From Hexactinellida sp. DTS-2022 (taxonomy: Eukaryota > Porifera > Hexactinellida), in contig JAPNXP010000005.1 of the NCBI GenBank assembly GCA_028753945.1, forward strand, positions 1,860,001-1,924,000: a stretch of DNA of 64,000 nucleotides, read 5' to 3'. Shown here piece by piece: positions 20,478 through 32,032 of the stretch. Each line of letters opens with the position of its first letter. Position 1 is the first letter of the stretch. Under the pieces are notes generated by a model. It saw only the letters and a program-made list of their open reading frames with translations, was not told the origin of the DNA and ran no database searches. The translations under genes and the position numbers were made by a program.

Positions 20478-21183
20478 TTTTTCTCCGTAGACGGTGCCCT
20501 GGGCACATCTTTATACATTGAGGGCTGAAACTTGGCATGTAACTTAGGAGTGACCGTCTAATTTGCACCTGGGGTTACGATTTTTGATCAAATAATTTTA
20601 ACACCTATTTAAGCTGATTATGGCTCTTAACATTAAATATTTAATAGTGAAATTGATAAGATAGACATATTTGGATAGAGAATTAAATTCTACACCTTTT
20701 GGCAAATCACAAATGTTCAATTTGGCCTAGGTTTGTGCCATAATTTGGGGTTGAAATTTCTTTGTTTACTCACACTTCAATTTCAGTAAAACTGTGAAAT
20801 CTAATTCCATTGTTTCAACTTGTAATAATTATATTGATTTAACTTGTTAAATCCTACTCTATTGATTCAACTTGCGATAATTATATTGCCTATAAATTCC
20901 AGCTGGCTTCTATTTAATTGTAGTATTACTATACAATGAATTAAAATAAATAAAATAAATAAGGAATTTGTTGACTTTATTCAACTCAACCGTGGATAAC
21001 ATTGCTAAAATAAATAACTAATATTATAATATAATTTATTATCAATACATAATGAATTAATGGCATTAAACTCAAGATGGTTTATGATAGAAACAAACTT
21101 CAAATGTATCTACCGTTCCTTGTGACTCGGGCCAATTAACAAATGGTCCTTGACACCTTGAGGCGTTGATGACTTGGCGAAAA
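20478..21183 (+). repeat. type A body, short form
   Basis: About 700 bp; variant leader GGGCACATCTTTATACATTG. Ends in GACTTGGCGAAAAAA. Confidence 0.82.
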
Positions 21184-21185
21184 AA

Positions 21186-21303
21186 AATCCAAAATTGCAG
21201 CCTGTGCCGACAGCATGTTCCTTTGGAGGCACTATCAATATATCACCAACAAAATATAGTGCCACCAAAGGAGCATGCGTCGGCACAGGCTGCAATTTTG
21301 GAT
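21186..21303. repeat. HP hairpin copy 9
   Basis: Full two-arm hairpin. Confidence 0.88.
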
Positions 21304-21318
21304 TTTTTTTTTTTTTTT

Positions 21319-22660
21319 CTTCTCCGTAGACGGTGCCCTGGCCTGAGCTTTATAGTTGATGGGCTGAAACTTGGCATGTAGGTGCGATGGGACCGTCTAA
21401 TTTGCACCTGGGGTTACGATTTTTCGTTAACAAATTTTTGACAGATCTTTAACACCTTTAAAAATTTGTCTGGTCCATAACTCAAAATATGTTTTACTAA
21501 ACCCCCAAATTTTATTTCATATTTGGATTCGCCATAAAATTCTGCGTCTGATGGGAGAATAAATTTTCCAATAAAGGGGTCAATTTCTGCCATAAATGGG
21601 GGTTGAAATTTTTTTGTTTACTCACACTTCAATTTCAGTAAAGTGTTAAATCTAATTCTATTGTTTCAACTTGTAATAATTATATTGATTTAACTTGTTA
21701 AATCCTACTCTAGTGATTCAACTTGCGATAATTATATTGATTTAACTTGTTAAATCCTACTCTAGTGATTCAACTTGCGATAATTATATTGATTTAACTT
21801 ATAAATTCCAGCTGGCTTCTATTTAATTCTAGCATTACTATACAATGGATTAAATTAAATTAATTTATATAAGGAATTTGTTGACTTTACTCAACTCACC
21901 GTGGATAACAATGCTAAAATAAATAACTAATAATTTAATTTATTATCAATAAGTAATGAATGGCATTAAACTAAAGATGGTTTATGATAGAACCGTTAAC
22001 ATTTTACATTCCACAACAACGACAGATAAAGTGATTATATTTATTTCGCGAGAATATTCTTGCACAATTAATGTACTGACGTAATTTATTATAATTAATT
22101 CCTTTTGTATTTAACTTATAGACGGTTCCAATTGGATTATTGGGGTTATCGAGTGCGCTGAATTCAAATATGATAGTGAAATTCGATTCAAATTAATAAT
22201 AAGTGCAAATAATTGAACTTTATTTTTTTTGCTGTACATAATAATGATGTTAAATTATTAATTTATTAATTAAATATTTATACTAATTAGCTAAATTTCA
22301 TTAATCTCAGAGATGATAAAAGATAGAAACAAACTTTCAATTTATCAATTGGTCCTTATGCCACGTACCACCTATACAAGTGAGTCTTGACACCTTGAGG
22401 TGATGATGACATCGTCAAAAAAATGTATTTTTACAATTTTGTGAATTCGATATTTAAAATGGGTTATTTGAAGTTGGGTGAAGACCCAACACTCACATAA
22501 AAAAATGCTGAGTCATCAGCTATTATATTCTACTCAAACTTGAATATCTCTAAAATGAAGTGAACTAAATGGAAACTTCCGCCACTCTAAGGGTCGATGC
22601 CTTCTGTAACACCTTTTGATATATTTTAACACCTTCGTAGTGATGATGACATGGCGAAAA
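21319..22660 (+). repeat. type A body, long form
   Basis: About 1.34 kb. Includes an internal duplication of the TTGATTTAACTTGTTAAATC segment (21690-21790). Noncoding. Confidence 0.83.
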
Positions 22661-22662
22661 AA

Positions 22663-22779
22663 AATCCAAAATTGCAGCTGTGCTGACAGCATGTCCCATT
22701 GGAGGCACTATCAATAAACCACCACCAAAATATAGTGCCACCAAAGGAACATGCGTCGGCACAGCTGCAATTTTGGATT
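22663..22779. repeat. HP hairpin copy 10
   Basis: Full hairpin followed by a (TTA)n run. Confidence 0.88.
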
Positions 22780-22799
22780 TTTATTATTATTATTATTAT

Positions 22800-23515
22800 T
22801 TTTATTTCTCCGTAGCAGGTGCCCTGGCCACACCTGTATACATTTAGGGCTGAAAATTGGCATGTAGTTGCTGAGGGACCGTCTAATTTGCACCTGGGGT
22901 TACGATTTTTGATCAACAAATTTTGGACACATTTTTGACACCTTTCAAAATTTGTCTGGTCCATAACTAAAAAGATGTTTTACTAAACCCCCAAATTTTA
23001 TTTCATATTTGGATTCACCATAAAATTCTGCGTCTGATGGGAGAAGAAAACTTTCAGTAAAGAGTTTTATTTCTGCCATAAATGGGGGTTGAAATTTCTT
23101 TGTTTACTCACACTTCGATTTCAGTAAAACTGTTAATTATAATTCCATTGTTTCAACTTGTAATAATTATATTGATTTAACTTGTTAAATCTTACTCTAT
23201 TGATTCAACTTTCGATAATTAAATTGATTTAACTTATAAATTGCAGCTGGCTTCTATTTAATTTACCATACAATTGATTAAATAAAATTATATAATATAA
23301 GGAATTTGTTGACTTAATTCAACTCAACCGTGGATAACAATGCTAATATAAATAACTAATAATATAATTTATTATCAATACATAATGAATGAATGGCATC
23401 AAACTCAAGATGGTTTAAGATATAAACAAACTTCAAATTTATCTACCGTTCCTTGTGACTCGGATCAATTAACAAATGCTTCTTAACACCTTGGGCGTTG
23501 ATGACTTGTCGAAAA
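22800..23515 (+). repeat. type A body, short form
   Basis: Leader variant CTCCGTAGCAGGTGCCCTGG. Otherwise as the other short bodies. Confidence 0.82.
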
Positions 23516-23518
23516 AAA

Positions 23519-23637
23519 AATCCAAAATTGCAGCCTGCGCCGACAGCATGTTCCTTTGGAGGCACTATCAATAAACAACCAACAAAATATAGTGCCACCA
23601 AAGGAACATGCGTCGGCACAGGGTGCAATTTTGGATT
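23519..23637. repeat. HP hairpin copy 11
   Basis: Full hairpin. Confidence 0.88.
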
Positions 23638-23645
23638 TTTTTTTT

Positions 23646-24348
23646 TCTCCGTAGACGGTGCCCTGGCCAGAGCTTTATAGTTGTTAGGCTGAAATTTGGC
23701 ATGAAGAAGCGGTGTTATCGTCTAATTTGCACCTGGGGTTACGATTTTTGATCAAATAATTTTAACACCTAATTAAGCTTATTAAGGCTCATAACATTAA
23801 ATTAATAATGATGAGATAGATCAAATTTAAATGTTTGGAAAGAGGATTTAATTTTACACCTTTTGGAAGGATACGAATTTTAAATTTGTCCGTAGTTTCA
23901 GGCATAATTTGGGTGCCAATCTCCACTATTTTCTCACACTTGAGATTCAGTAAAACTGTTAAATCTAATTCTATTGTTTCAACTTGTAATAATTATATTG
24001 ATTTAACTTGCTAAATCCTACTCTATTGTTTCAACTTGCGATAATTATATTGATTTAACTTATAAATTCCAGCTGGCTTCTATTTAATAGTAGTATTACT
24101 ATACAATGGATTAAATAAAATAATATAATATAAGGAATTTGTTGACTCAACTCAACCAACCGTGGATAACATTGCTAAAATAAATAACTAATAATATAAT
24201 TTATTATCAATCTATAATGAATGAATGGCATTAAACTCTAGATGGTTTATGATAGAAACAAACTTCAAATTTATCTACCGTTCCTTGTGATTCGGATCAA
24301 TTAACAAATGGTTCTTGACACCTTGAGGCGTTGATGACTTGGCGAAAA
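23646..24348 (+). repeat. type A body, short form
   Basis: Third short body in this array. Together with the previous two it gives an 845 bp / 1480 bp alternation of step sizes. Confidence 0.82.
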
Positions 24349-24350
24349 AA

Positions 24351-24466
24351 AATCCAAAATTGCAGCCTGCGCCGACAGCATGTTCCTTTGGAGGCACTAT
24401 CAATAAACCACAAATAAAATATAGTGCCACCAAAGGAACATGCGTCGGCACAGGCTGCAATTTTTT
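24351..24466. repeat. HP hairpin copy 12, array end
   Basis: The right arm stops at GGCTGCAATTTT and is replaced by unrelated sequence, so the array ends here. Confidence 0.85.
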
Positions 24467-24587
24467 CCTCAATAGAATTTTGCCTTTTGCTTCCGCCGGG
24501 CCTGTACAACAAAATAATCTGTGAAGAAACTTTAATTGCTTCACCCAATGCAAAAGTAAAAATTGTCCCACCCACTATTAGTATAGG

Positions 24588-24731
24588 CATAGGCGTAGCA
24601 CGCGGTCCGGCCATGGCCGGACCACTTTTCATTTATTCTACTATATTATATATGAAATAGGAGGGTCTGGTTTTGGCCGGACCACTTTAACTGTTTGACC
24701 GGAGAGTTTTTAGAGCCGTGCGACGCCCGTG
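24588..24731. mobile_element. hAT-like MITE (144 bp), 5 bp flanking repeat
   Basis: Ends CATAGGCGTAGCACG and CGTGCGACGCCCGTG are imperfect inverted repeats. The flanks share ATAGG (24583-24587 and 24732-24736). Contains the palindrome GGTCCGGCCATGGCCGGACC and a second GGCCGGACC. One of a set with GGCCATGGCC cores (see 47.5 and 48.3 kb). Confidence 0.75.
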
Positions 24732-24736
24732 ATAGG

Positions 24737-25100
24737 TTATCTATTTTAATTATTTCCATTTGCAAGGTGTTTTCTATAAAAAAGCAAACATTTAATTGGG
24801 GGGGGACGCCGTTCCCCCACTTTTTCATTTGGTGAACCCACGCTGCCTAATTTCAATAGAGTATTTTTAGAATAACACCGGAATTCAAATTTTTCAATTT
24901 TAGAAAGTTTAATTTTTAATTTTGCCATAATGATCAAAGTATCATCCTTTATTGTTCCTTAACCACACTTTATTTATTTTTTCAATCATGTAAATCATTG
25001 ATTAGATTTTTGAACGTTAAATTTGATAACGAACTCATTCTATATCCAGTTTTTTTGCTAAAAAATTGTCTCACCTCATTCTATTACAGAAACATCTACC
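24737..25100. other. Unannotated stretch before hAT pseudogene
   Basis: AT-rich with a G-run (24799-24807). No gene seen; probably noncoding 5' part of the hAT element that follows. Confidence 0.4.
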
Positions 25101-26605
25101 AATATGTTTTCAGTTATTGATTCGATAGAAAATATTTCGATGAATGTAAACAAAGATTCTCAACTTTCTGAAACTGAGCCATCATTCTTCGATACTACTA
25201 ACGAAGATGAGTTAATAACTCCAACATGCACGGACTTTTTAGATCAGTCAATACTTAACAATACATCTGATTGCTTGATTAATGAAACAGAGCAACAAGC
25301 ACAAGCTGTAATTAATTGGCCAGTAGTTTGGTCTGCTAAAATGTGGAAGGATAAAAAAGAGGATTATCCCTGGCTGACCTGCTCCAATGGTTATCTTGGA
25401 TGCGAAATTTGCAAGAAGGTTAATTCTCTTTCAGTCTATAAGCATTAAGGCCTTTCAATTTCTACCGAATGGTCACATGGAAATGTTACATAGGTATAGT
25501 GGTCATGATCAAGATACAAAACACAGAGCATTGCGAAAGAAGATTTGGAAGCATAAAAATTCGACTGTACATATTTGAGCAGCAGAGATACTTATCAAAG
25601 CAGAATGCTCGACAATAGAAGACACTATTGCTAATTGATTCAACTTCAGACTCTACGTAGATGGAAATAATCTTGGAATCGGTCTTCGTTCTCGGTTTAG
25701 CGCTACAAACTTGATAGAACATATTGCATATGAAATGCGCTACAAAATATGTACCCATATCAAGCAAATTGAAGGGGAAATATCTATCCTACTGGATGAA
25801 TCCACTACTCTCAGTAATTTAACATGTTTAATAATATACCTGAGATGTGATACAACTAAAGATAATCCGCCTCATTACTTATTCCTGGATTAGTTGAACT
25901 TGAAAACCAAACCTCTGCTACAATAGTAAATACTATATTAACATGTCTTAACAAATATGAATTCGATGAAGATTTTCTGATGAGAAACCTAGTTGCAATA
26001 TCAACGGATGGAGCAAGTGTCATGTTATGAAGGAAATGCGGGGTTGCGACCACTTTGGCTAGGAAATTTCCTAACATAATTACTTGGCATTTTATAACCA
26101 TATAGTTAGCAGTTTCTGACGCAATCCGAGAAAATAAAGCAGTAAACCATTTCCAAATTTTTATGATAAACTCTATTCAATTTATAGTCGCTCACCCAAA
26201 AATAAGCGAAAATTGTCAGAGTGTTCAAAAGAAATAGATTTCCAGTTGCAGAAGATTGGAAGAATCTTTAGTGTACGCTGGGTGGCAATTTCATACCGGA
26301 CTGTTGCTGCAGTTTGGATTAATTTTAGACCATTGTGCTTGCATTTGAGCATGCCTCTTGCGATATGGGTAGAAATAGCGCTGAAAGAGCCTATTCGATG
26401 GATTATTGAAGAGAATTAGGTCTCCAGAGTTCATAATTGACCTTGGCATAATGTATGATGCACTTTTCGAGCTTTCAGAACTTTCAGAATCACTACAAGA
26501 TTGTGATTGCACTATCTTTGATCGCAGACAAACTATTGCACAGGTATATTAGACGTCTAGAATTTTTAAGAGATAAAATCGGTACTAAAACACTTGAAGC
26601 AAATG

Positions 26606-27548
26606 CAGTGGCGTAACGTGGTAAAGTGTCGCTGGGGGCAAGCATCAAAAACGCCGCCCGCCCCCCACAGACAAAAAACACTAATTAGTTTATAAACAAA
26701 CAAAGCATAAATATTTGCCTCTATACTTATCCAGGAGACAGTGTATTTTTAAATAAAGTACACAGCTAATATATTGCAACCTGTGTCAGAGACGGAACCG
26801 GTCGACCGGTCGGGTCGGGTACCGGTCGGAACCTTGACCGGCAGGTCGAATCCTGACCGGCCGATTAAGATCTCTATATGATCTATTCAATATCATAATT
26901 TGTTTTGATTGAATCTGGCTCCAATAGCCCTTGAGAGCTTAGTAGTCTTAAAGGAGGCTTCCTTAAATGGTCTATGGCCATAATATTTATTTCTAAATTA
27001 TATGACATGACACTACAGTAGATTCGATTCTTATTCTATTATTTATAAATTATTGCTAGCTATGATTGACCGGTTGGGTCGGGTCAAATTTCAAACTGCA
27101 CCGGTCGGATTGGGTCATGAAAATCCCGACCGGTTCCATCTCTGACCTGTGTTATCTAATTCATTTGCAGTATAAAATTCTATTTTCTAGCACATCAAAA
27201 ACAAAATGTTATGTAAGAGATAGGATTAAACTAGTTTGGGTCGCTACTCGCTAGTAGCTCCTTCATTTGTAGATAGCCCCGCTCAGCCGGTCGCGACCTT
27301 TTGACCGTTTAGAGTTCATATACTAAATGTATTACTGAATTATTCAAAAAATATTACTGTATCGGGTGACAACTGTAATCGTCAAGAAAAAACCTGGAAA
27401 ATCAACTTGAAATGGTTCAAAGAGATATTTATTAGCATGTAATTCGTGCAATTGTGAGAAAAAAATGGTAAACAAAATGTCAAAATGCCGCCCACAAAAC
27501 GTGCCGCTGGGGGCACGTGCCCCCATCGCCCCTACCTAGTTACGACTG
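26606..27548. mobile_element. hAT-like element (943 bp) inserted in hAT transposase
   Basis: Perfect 8 bp duplication AGCAAATG at 26598-26605 and 27549-27556. Ends CAGTGGCGTAACGTGG and CCTAGTTACGACTG are imperfect inverted repeats. Subterminal GTCGCTGGGGGCA / GTGCCGCTGGGGGCAC motifs flank both sides. No coding sequence recognised. Confidence 0.94.
26787..27144. mobile_element. hAT-type MITE (358 bp) nested one level deeper
   Basis: Perfect 8 bp duplication ACCTGTGT at 26779-26786 and 27145-27152. Inverted ends CAGAGACGGAACCGGTCG and CGACCGGTTCCATCTCTG. Rich in GACCGG/CCGGTC repeats near both ends. Confidence 0.94.
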
Positions 27549-28155
27549 AGCAAATGTATGTGCTAATGAAATGAATTTTCAAGGAATTGAGTTATTTTCT
27601 AATAAGAAAATTGTCACACTTAATAGAGAAGGCTTTTTGGATAGCTTAATTATAAGTATGAATACCAGGCTAATTGACAAGAAATTCATTGATCTAATGG
27701 ACGAATTATCTGTACTTGATAAAAATATTTGGACCTTGAACATTCCTAATGGATTTGGTATAAGTGAAGTTCGAAATTTATATAAAAAATTTGAACTTCC
27801 AGAAAGAAAGATAATTATTGCATTTGGCGACTATCTTGACAATATTGGACGACAAATTCCAACAGAGCTAAAACCTCTCCTGAATTGTATAGAAGTAATA
27901 CCATGCAATACTGCTGAGTGTGAAAGAGGTTTCAGTAATATGAACAACATTATTGATGACAAACGAACAAGATTGCTTATTACACATACTTCATCTCTTT
28001 TGTTTATCAACATTAATGTTCCTCCTCTTTCAGAATGGAAACCTATAAATTATGCCAAATCATGGCTGAAAAGGCACCGTTCTGCAAATGACACACAAAC
28101 AAACAAAGTTCAAGAAATATTTGAAAGAAAATCATTTTGGTTACATTTTGCATAG

Positions 28156-28955
28156 ATTACTAATTAAAATACAACCAATTACTTCCTAGAGATAATGATT
28201 ATTCAAATAGTAACTAATGCACTATTTTCTATAAATTTAAGGCAAATTTAATGTGAATATTTAGTATCCAGGCTAGCGAATCCTGGCACGAAATGAAATG
28301 CCCGAAAGACAACAGTGAACTTCACTAGCGGCTCCAGAAATGTTCAAAAGGGTGGGGCCTAAGAAATAAAGCGAGCGATTTCTAAGGGGGTCACCGGCAT
28401 ACCGGGATGGCCCGCTAAAGTTTTACACTAGTATATACTAAGAAGTCATGTTAAACGCTAATTCCCACATACTAATACTATAGAATTGGCAAGAGTACAT
28501 ATCTGTGAATGTACAGGTAATTTTAACAATTTAGAAGTTCTGTACTGGTGTCTGTAGGGATTTTTCATTCGAGCGAGCGTCGCGAGCGAGAAAATATTTT
28601 GGCTTATAACATCGTTCCCCCACTTAAAAAAATAGGGATACACCACTGCTGTACAGTATGTAATTCAATGCTTTCTCCTTTCCAAAGTGATAATTTTTAT
28701 ATGCAGGTGAATAGTAATTCCCTGGACGAGCGAGCGCAGCGAGCGAGAAAAAATATTTTGAGGTGAACAGGGATTTTGGACTATGTACAGGAGAAAATTG
28801 GAGCCCTGTACAGGGATATTACTCAAATAGGCTGGCAGGTATGCCTTTGGGGGCCCCCGAGACATCGGGGACCTTGGTTCTATGAACCGCCAGAACCGCC
28901 TATAGCTACGCCTCTGAGTATGTATATGAATAAACACTGTAAAAATAGAGCCCTT
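28156..28955. other. Mosaic of MITE-like termini, no gene
   Basis: Contains hAT-like ends (CACTAGCGGCTCCAG near 28324, GGATACACCACTG near 28645) and two copies of a CGAGCGAGCG...GCGAGCGAGAAAATATTTTG motif (28573, 28728). Another possible terminus is GGCTGGCAGG near 28840. Boundaries could not be paired with a target duplication. Confidence 0.5.
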
Positions 28956-29389
28956 AATTGGTCAATTACGAATACATACTTGAAAGGATTGACGAAACAA
29001 AACTGATCAGATTAATATTTCACAACAAGAATTTAATCAGTAGATGCTCCCCGATTCTTATCTTATTAATTAAAAAAAAAACGTATAAAATACCTGTCTC
29101 ACTTGTATTATCCGGTATGTGCATCGTGTTTATTCCATTCCGTTATAGAAAGGTCAATCTTTAGTGTTTGCATAATGGGGCGCCCCATTTACCTGGACTT
29201 TCCTCACATTTTTGCGCCCAGAAAAGTAATTTAGCGCCCGGGCCATACGCTTGTCTCCCCCTAGTTACGGTACTGCCAAAATATACCACGTAAATTTCTA
29301 GTATTAAGGCAATATAAATGTAGGTATATTATTTGTGTAATGTAAGTATAGATTGTTATACCGTAACAATTCAAATTTGGTATAATTGG
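28956..29389. other. Unannotated stretch
   Basis: No gene. GGGCGCCCCATTTACC and CCTAGTTACGGTACTG (about 29180-29275) look like the right end of a hAT-like MITE. Confidence 0.4.
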
Positions 29390-29445
29390 CAGTGGCGTAT
29401 CCAGGGGGGGGGGGGGTACAAGGGGCGGCGACCGCCCCCCTGTTT
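29390..29445. mobile_element. Truncated hAT-like end with G-run
   Basis: CAGTGGCGTATCCAGG followed by a run of G and GGGCGGCGACCGCCC. It is cut off by palB. The same terminus type occurs at 63260. Confidence 0.65.
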
Positions 29446-29556
29446 TTACTGTGCCGACTATACTATAGTATAGTGGCCCAGTATTAGAATCACTGCCTTT
29501 ATTACTGTGCCGACTATACTATAGTATAGTGGCCCAGTATTGGTCTTAGTGCCTTG
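29446..29556. repeat. palB cluster, 2 units
   Basis: Two direct plus-oriented units ahead of a chimeric body. Confidence 0.88.
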
Positions 29557-29569
29557 GTTATTATTATTA

Positions 29570-31050
29570 TCCTTCCGTATCCTCTCCACAGAACAGAGTT
29601 TTATTAACTAAGAACTGAAAATTTCAGGATAGGTGTCTCATGGGTTACAGATGTGCACCTGGGGTCACGATTTATTAATTTCGACTTGGGGAAAATTTTT
29701 AACGGAACTTTTAGCTTTTTTTGTCCCACAAGAAAATAAATGCAATAACAAGAAAACTTTTAGAATCATTAGTATCAGAAAAGTATTTTGAAACTGATAG
29801 CTCTTCACGATTTTATTAATCCGTCCTCATTTTCCTGATAATTAGGCTCAAAGTTGCCACAATTCACCCTTAACTTTCTAAAATCGTAAATTCATTAATA
29901 TTCAGTTATGCATTATCTCGTGGATTCGATGAAGATCTACTATTTATGAATAATTCAATAAGATTCAGTGTTATTTCGATTCAAGTTATTGCTGATATCA
30001 TATTTACAATAAAGAATTCTAGTATATATGAATAATTAATTTACATTCAATAGCTATTACTATACAAATCGATTTCTGATATCATAGTTACAATAAAGTA
30101 GTATTCTATTTATATGAATAATTCAATTTGATTCAATAGCTGCTACTATATAAATCGATTTCTAATACATAGTAGTATTAAAGTTTTCTCGTATATGAAA
30201 ATTCAATTTCACTCAACAGTTATTCAATTTCAGAACTATTTCTGATATTTAAACAATGGATTAATTAATGAGATGGAATATCTATTTGTAGAAATATTTG
30301 TCTATGTGTGTGCTTGGTGCCTGAAATGTATTAGAGTGTAAGGGGGGTTTATAACGCATTATGATGGAAATTTAAACTTAATCCCATATGTCATTCTAAG
30401 GTAACAATTATGCTGATTTCAATTTCAAAACGATAACTGATATATAAACAATGGATTATTGAGATGGAATTTCTAGTTTATGACTATTCGTTTGAGTGCT
30501 TGTTTGGTCTCCGAATTGTATTAGAGTGATAGGGTGGGGTCTAAAACGCATTTATAATGGAAAAATAAACTTAATCCCTTTTGTCATTCAAAGTAAACAA
30601 GTACAGTAGAACCTCGTTAATATGAACACCAACAGAAGTTAGAAATGTGTTCGCTTTATCCGGAGTTCGTATTAACCGGAGTAATGCTAATTGAATAGCC
30701 ATTGTAGGGACCAGATTTTGTGGAACAGTTTATTCGCATTAACCGTGTTCGTACTAACGAGGTTCTACTGTATGCTGATTTCCATTTTTTAACAGTATAT
30801 TAAAATTCATTGGATTAAAGCAAATTAAATTAAATTGGGAATTTGTTTACTTAATTAACTCAACTCACAGTGGATATAAACATTGCTAAAATAATAAACT
30901 ATTTATATCATTTATTATATATACATAATGAATGAATGGCATTAAACTCAAGATGGTTCAAGATAGAAATAATTTAAAATGAACAATCGTTCCTTTGTCG
31001 CATACAACTTGTTAAATGAGTCTAAACACTATGAGCGTTCATGACATGGC
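29570..31050 (+). repeat. Chimeric body: type C leader joined to type B
   Basis: Begins with the type C leader (CCTCTCCACAGAACAGAG, CTCATGGGTTACAGATG, then CACCTGGGGTCACGATT). At about 29688 it switches to the type B body at TTAATTTCGACTTGGGG. Contains a pogo-like MITE. Ends GACATGGCGAAAAAAATCC. Confidence 0.8.
30604..30770. mobile_element. pogo/Tigger-like MITE (167 bp), TA duplication
   Basis: Ends CAGTAGAACCTCGTTAATA and ACTAACGAGGTTCTACTG with TA on both sides (30602-30603, 30771-30772). Interior contains related TTCGTATTAACCGGAGT motifs. Confidence 0.92.
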
Positions 31051-31100
31051 GAAAAAAATCCAAAATTGCAGCTTGTCCGACAGCATGTTCCTTTGGAGGC
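31051..31100. repeat. HP half-hairpin (left arm only)
   Basis: The left arm runs to CATGTTCCTTTGGAGGC and is then joined to a type C leader (TATGTGTCTCATGGGTTACA). The loop and right arm are missing: a second recombination junction. Confidence 0.8.
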
Positions 31101-31770
31101 TATGTGTCTCATGGGTTACAGATGTGCACCTGGGGTCACGATTTTTGATTAAATTTTTTTGGACACATCTTTAACACCTTTCAAAATTTGTCTGGTCCAT
31201 AACTCAAAATATGTTTTACTAAACCCCCAAATTTTATTTCATATTTGGATTCATCTTAAAATTCTGCGTCTGATGGGAGAAGAAATTTAAATGTGTTTGA
31301 TTTCTGCCATAAATGGGGGTTGAAATTTCTTTGTTTACTCACACTTCAATTTCAATAAAACTGTTAAATCTAATTCTATCGTTTCAACTTGTAATAATTA
31401 TATTGATTTAACTTCTTAAATCTTACTCTATTGATTCAACTTGCGATAATTAAATTGATTCAACTTGCGATAATTAAATTGATTCAACTTATAAATTCCA
31501 GCTGGCTTCTATTTAATTGTAGCATTACTATACAATGGATTAAATTAAATTAATTTATATAAGGAATTTGTTGACTTTACTCAACCACCGTGGATAACAT
31601 TGCTGAAATATTTAACTAATAATAAAATTTATTATCAATACATAATGAATGAATGGCATTAAACTCTAGATGGTTTATGATAGAAAAAAACTTCAAGTCA
31701 ACAATCGTTCCTTGTCTCTCCGACCAATTAACAAATGGTTCTTCACACCTTGGGCGTTGATGACTGGGCG
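31101..31770 (+). repeat. type C-leader / type A body
   Basis: Short body; type A sequence from CACATCTTTAACACCTTTC onward. A 24 bp GATTCAACTTGCGATAATTA motif is duplicated near 31435-31475. Confidence 0.78.
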
Positions 31771-31778
31771 AAAGAAAA

Positions 31779-31883
31779 AATCCAAAATTGCAGCCTGTTC
31801 CTTTGGAGGCACTATCAATAAACAACCAACAAAATATAGTGCCACCAAAGGAACATGCGTCGGCACAGGCTGCAATTTTGGAT
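31779..31883. repeat. HP hairpin, left arm shortened
   Basis: The left arm lacks the CCGACAGCATG portion (CAGCCTGTTCCTTTGG); the right arm is complete. Directly followed by palB. Confidence 0.85.
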
Positions 31884-31885
31884 TT

Positions 31886-32018
31886 TTTTACTGTGCCGAC
31901 TATACTATAGTATAGTGGCCCAGTTCTAATCTTACTGCCTTTAATAATATTTTTTTTTTTTTACTGTGCCGACTATACTATAGTATAGTGGCCCAGTTCT
32001 AATCTTACTGCCTTTATT
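31886..32018. repeat. palB cluster, 2 units
   Basis: Two direct units with TCTAATCTTACTGCC linkers. Confidence 0.88.
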
Positions 32019-32032
32019 TTTATTTTTATTTT

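Larger units (their letters stand above)
25104..28155 (+). pseudogene. hAT transposase (KIAA1586-like), broken and interrupted
   Basis: Segments of one hAT-superfamily transposase lie in order on the plus strand. 25104-25446: leader plus a region with WSAKMWKDKKEDYPWLTC and GCEICKKVNSL (zinc-finger-like N-terminal domain). 25700-26100: LIEHIAYEMRYKICTHIK, ISILLDESTTLSN and VAISTDGASVML, the RNase-H-like catalytic start with its DE/D motifs. 26210-26420: GRIFSVRWVAISYRTVAAVW. 27571-28155: the C-terminal dimerisation domain with NTAECERGFSNMNNIIDDKR and NVPPLSEWKP. Several stops and frameshifts separate the 5' parts. The last domain is an intact 194-codon ORF. Between 26605 and 27549 the frame is cut by an inserted element; without it the reading frame continues directly. 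Similar proteins occur as both transposons and domesticated genes in animals, but this one cannot make a full protein. Confidence 0.88.
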
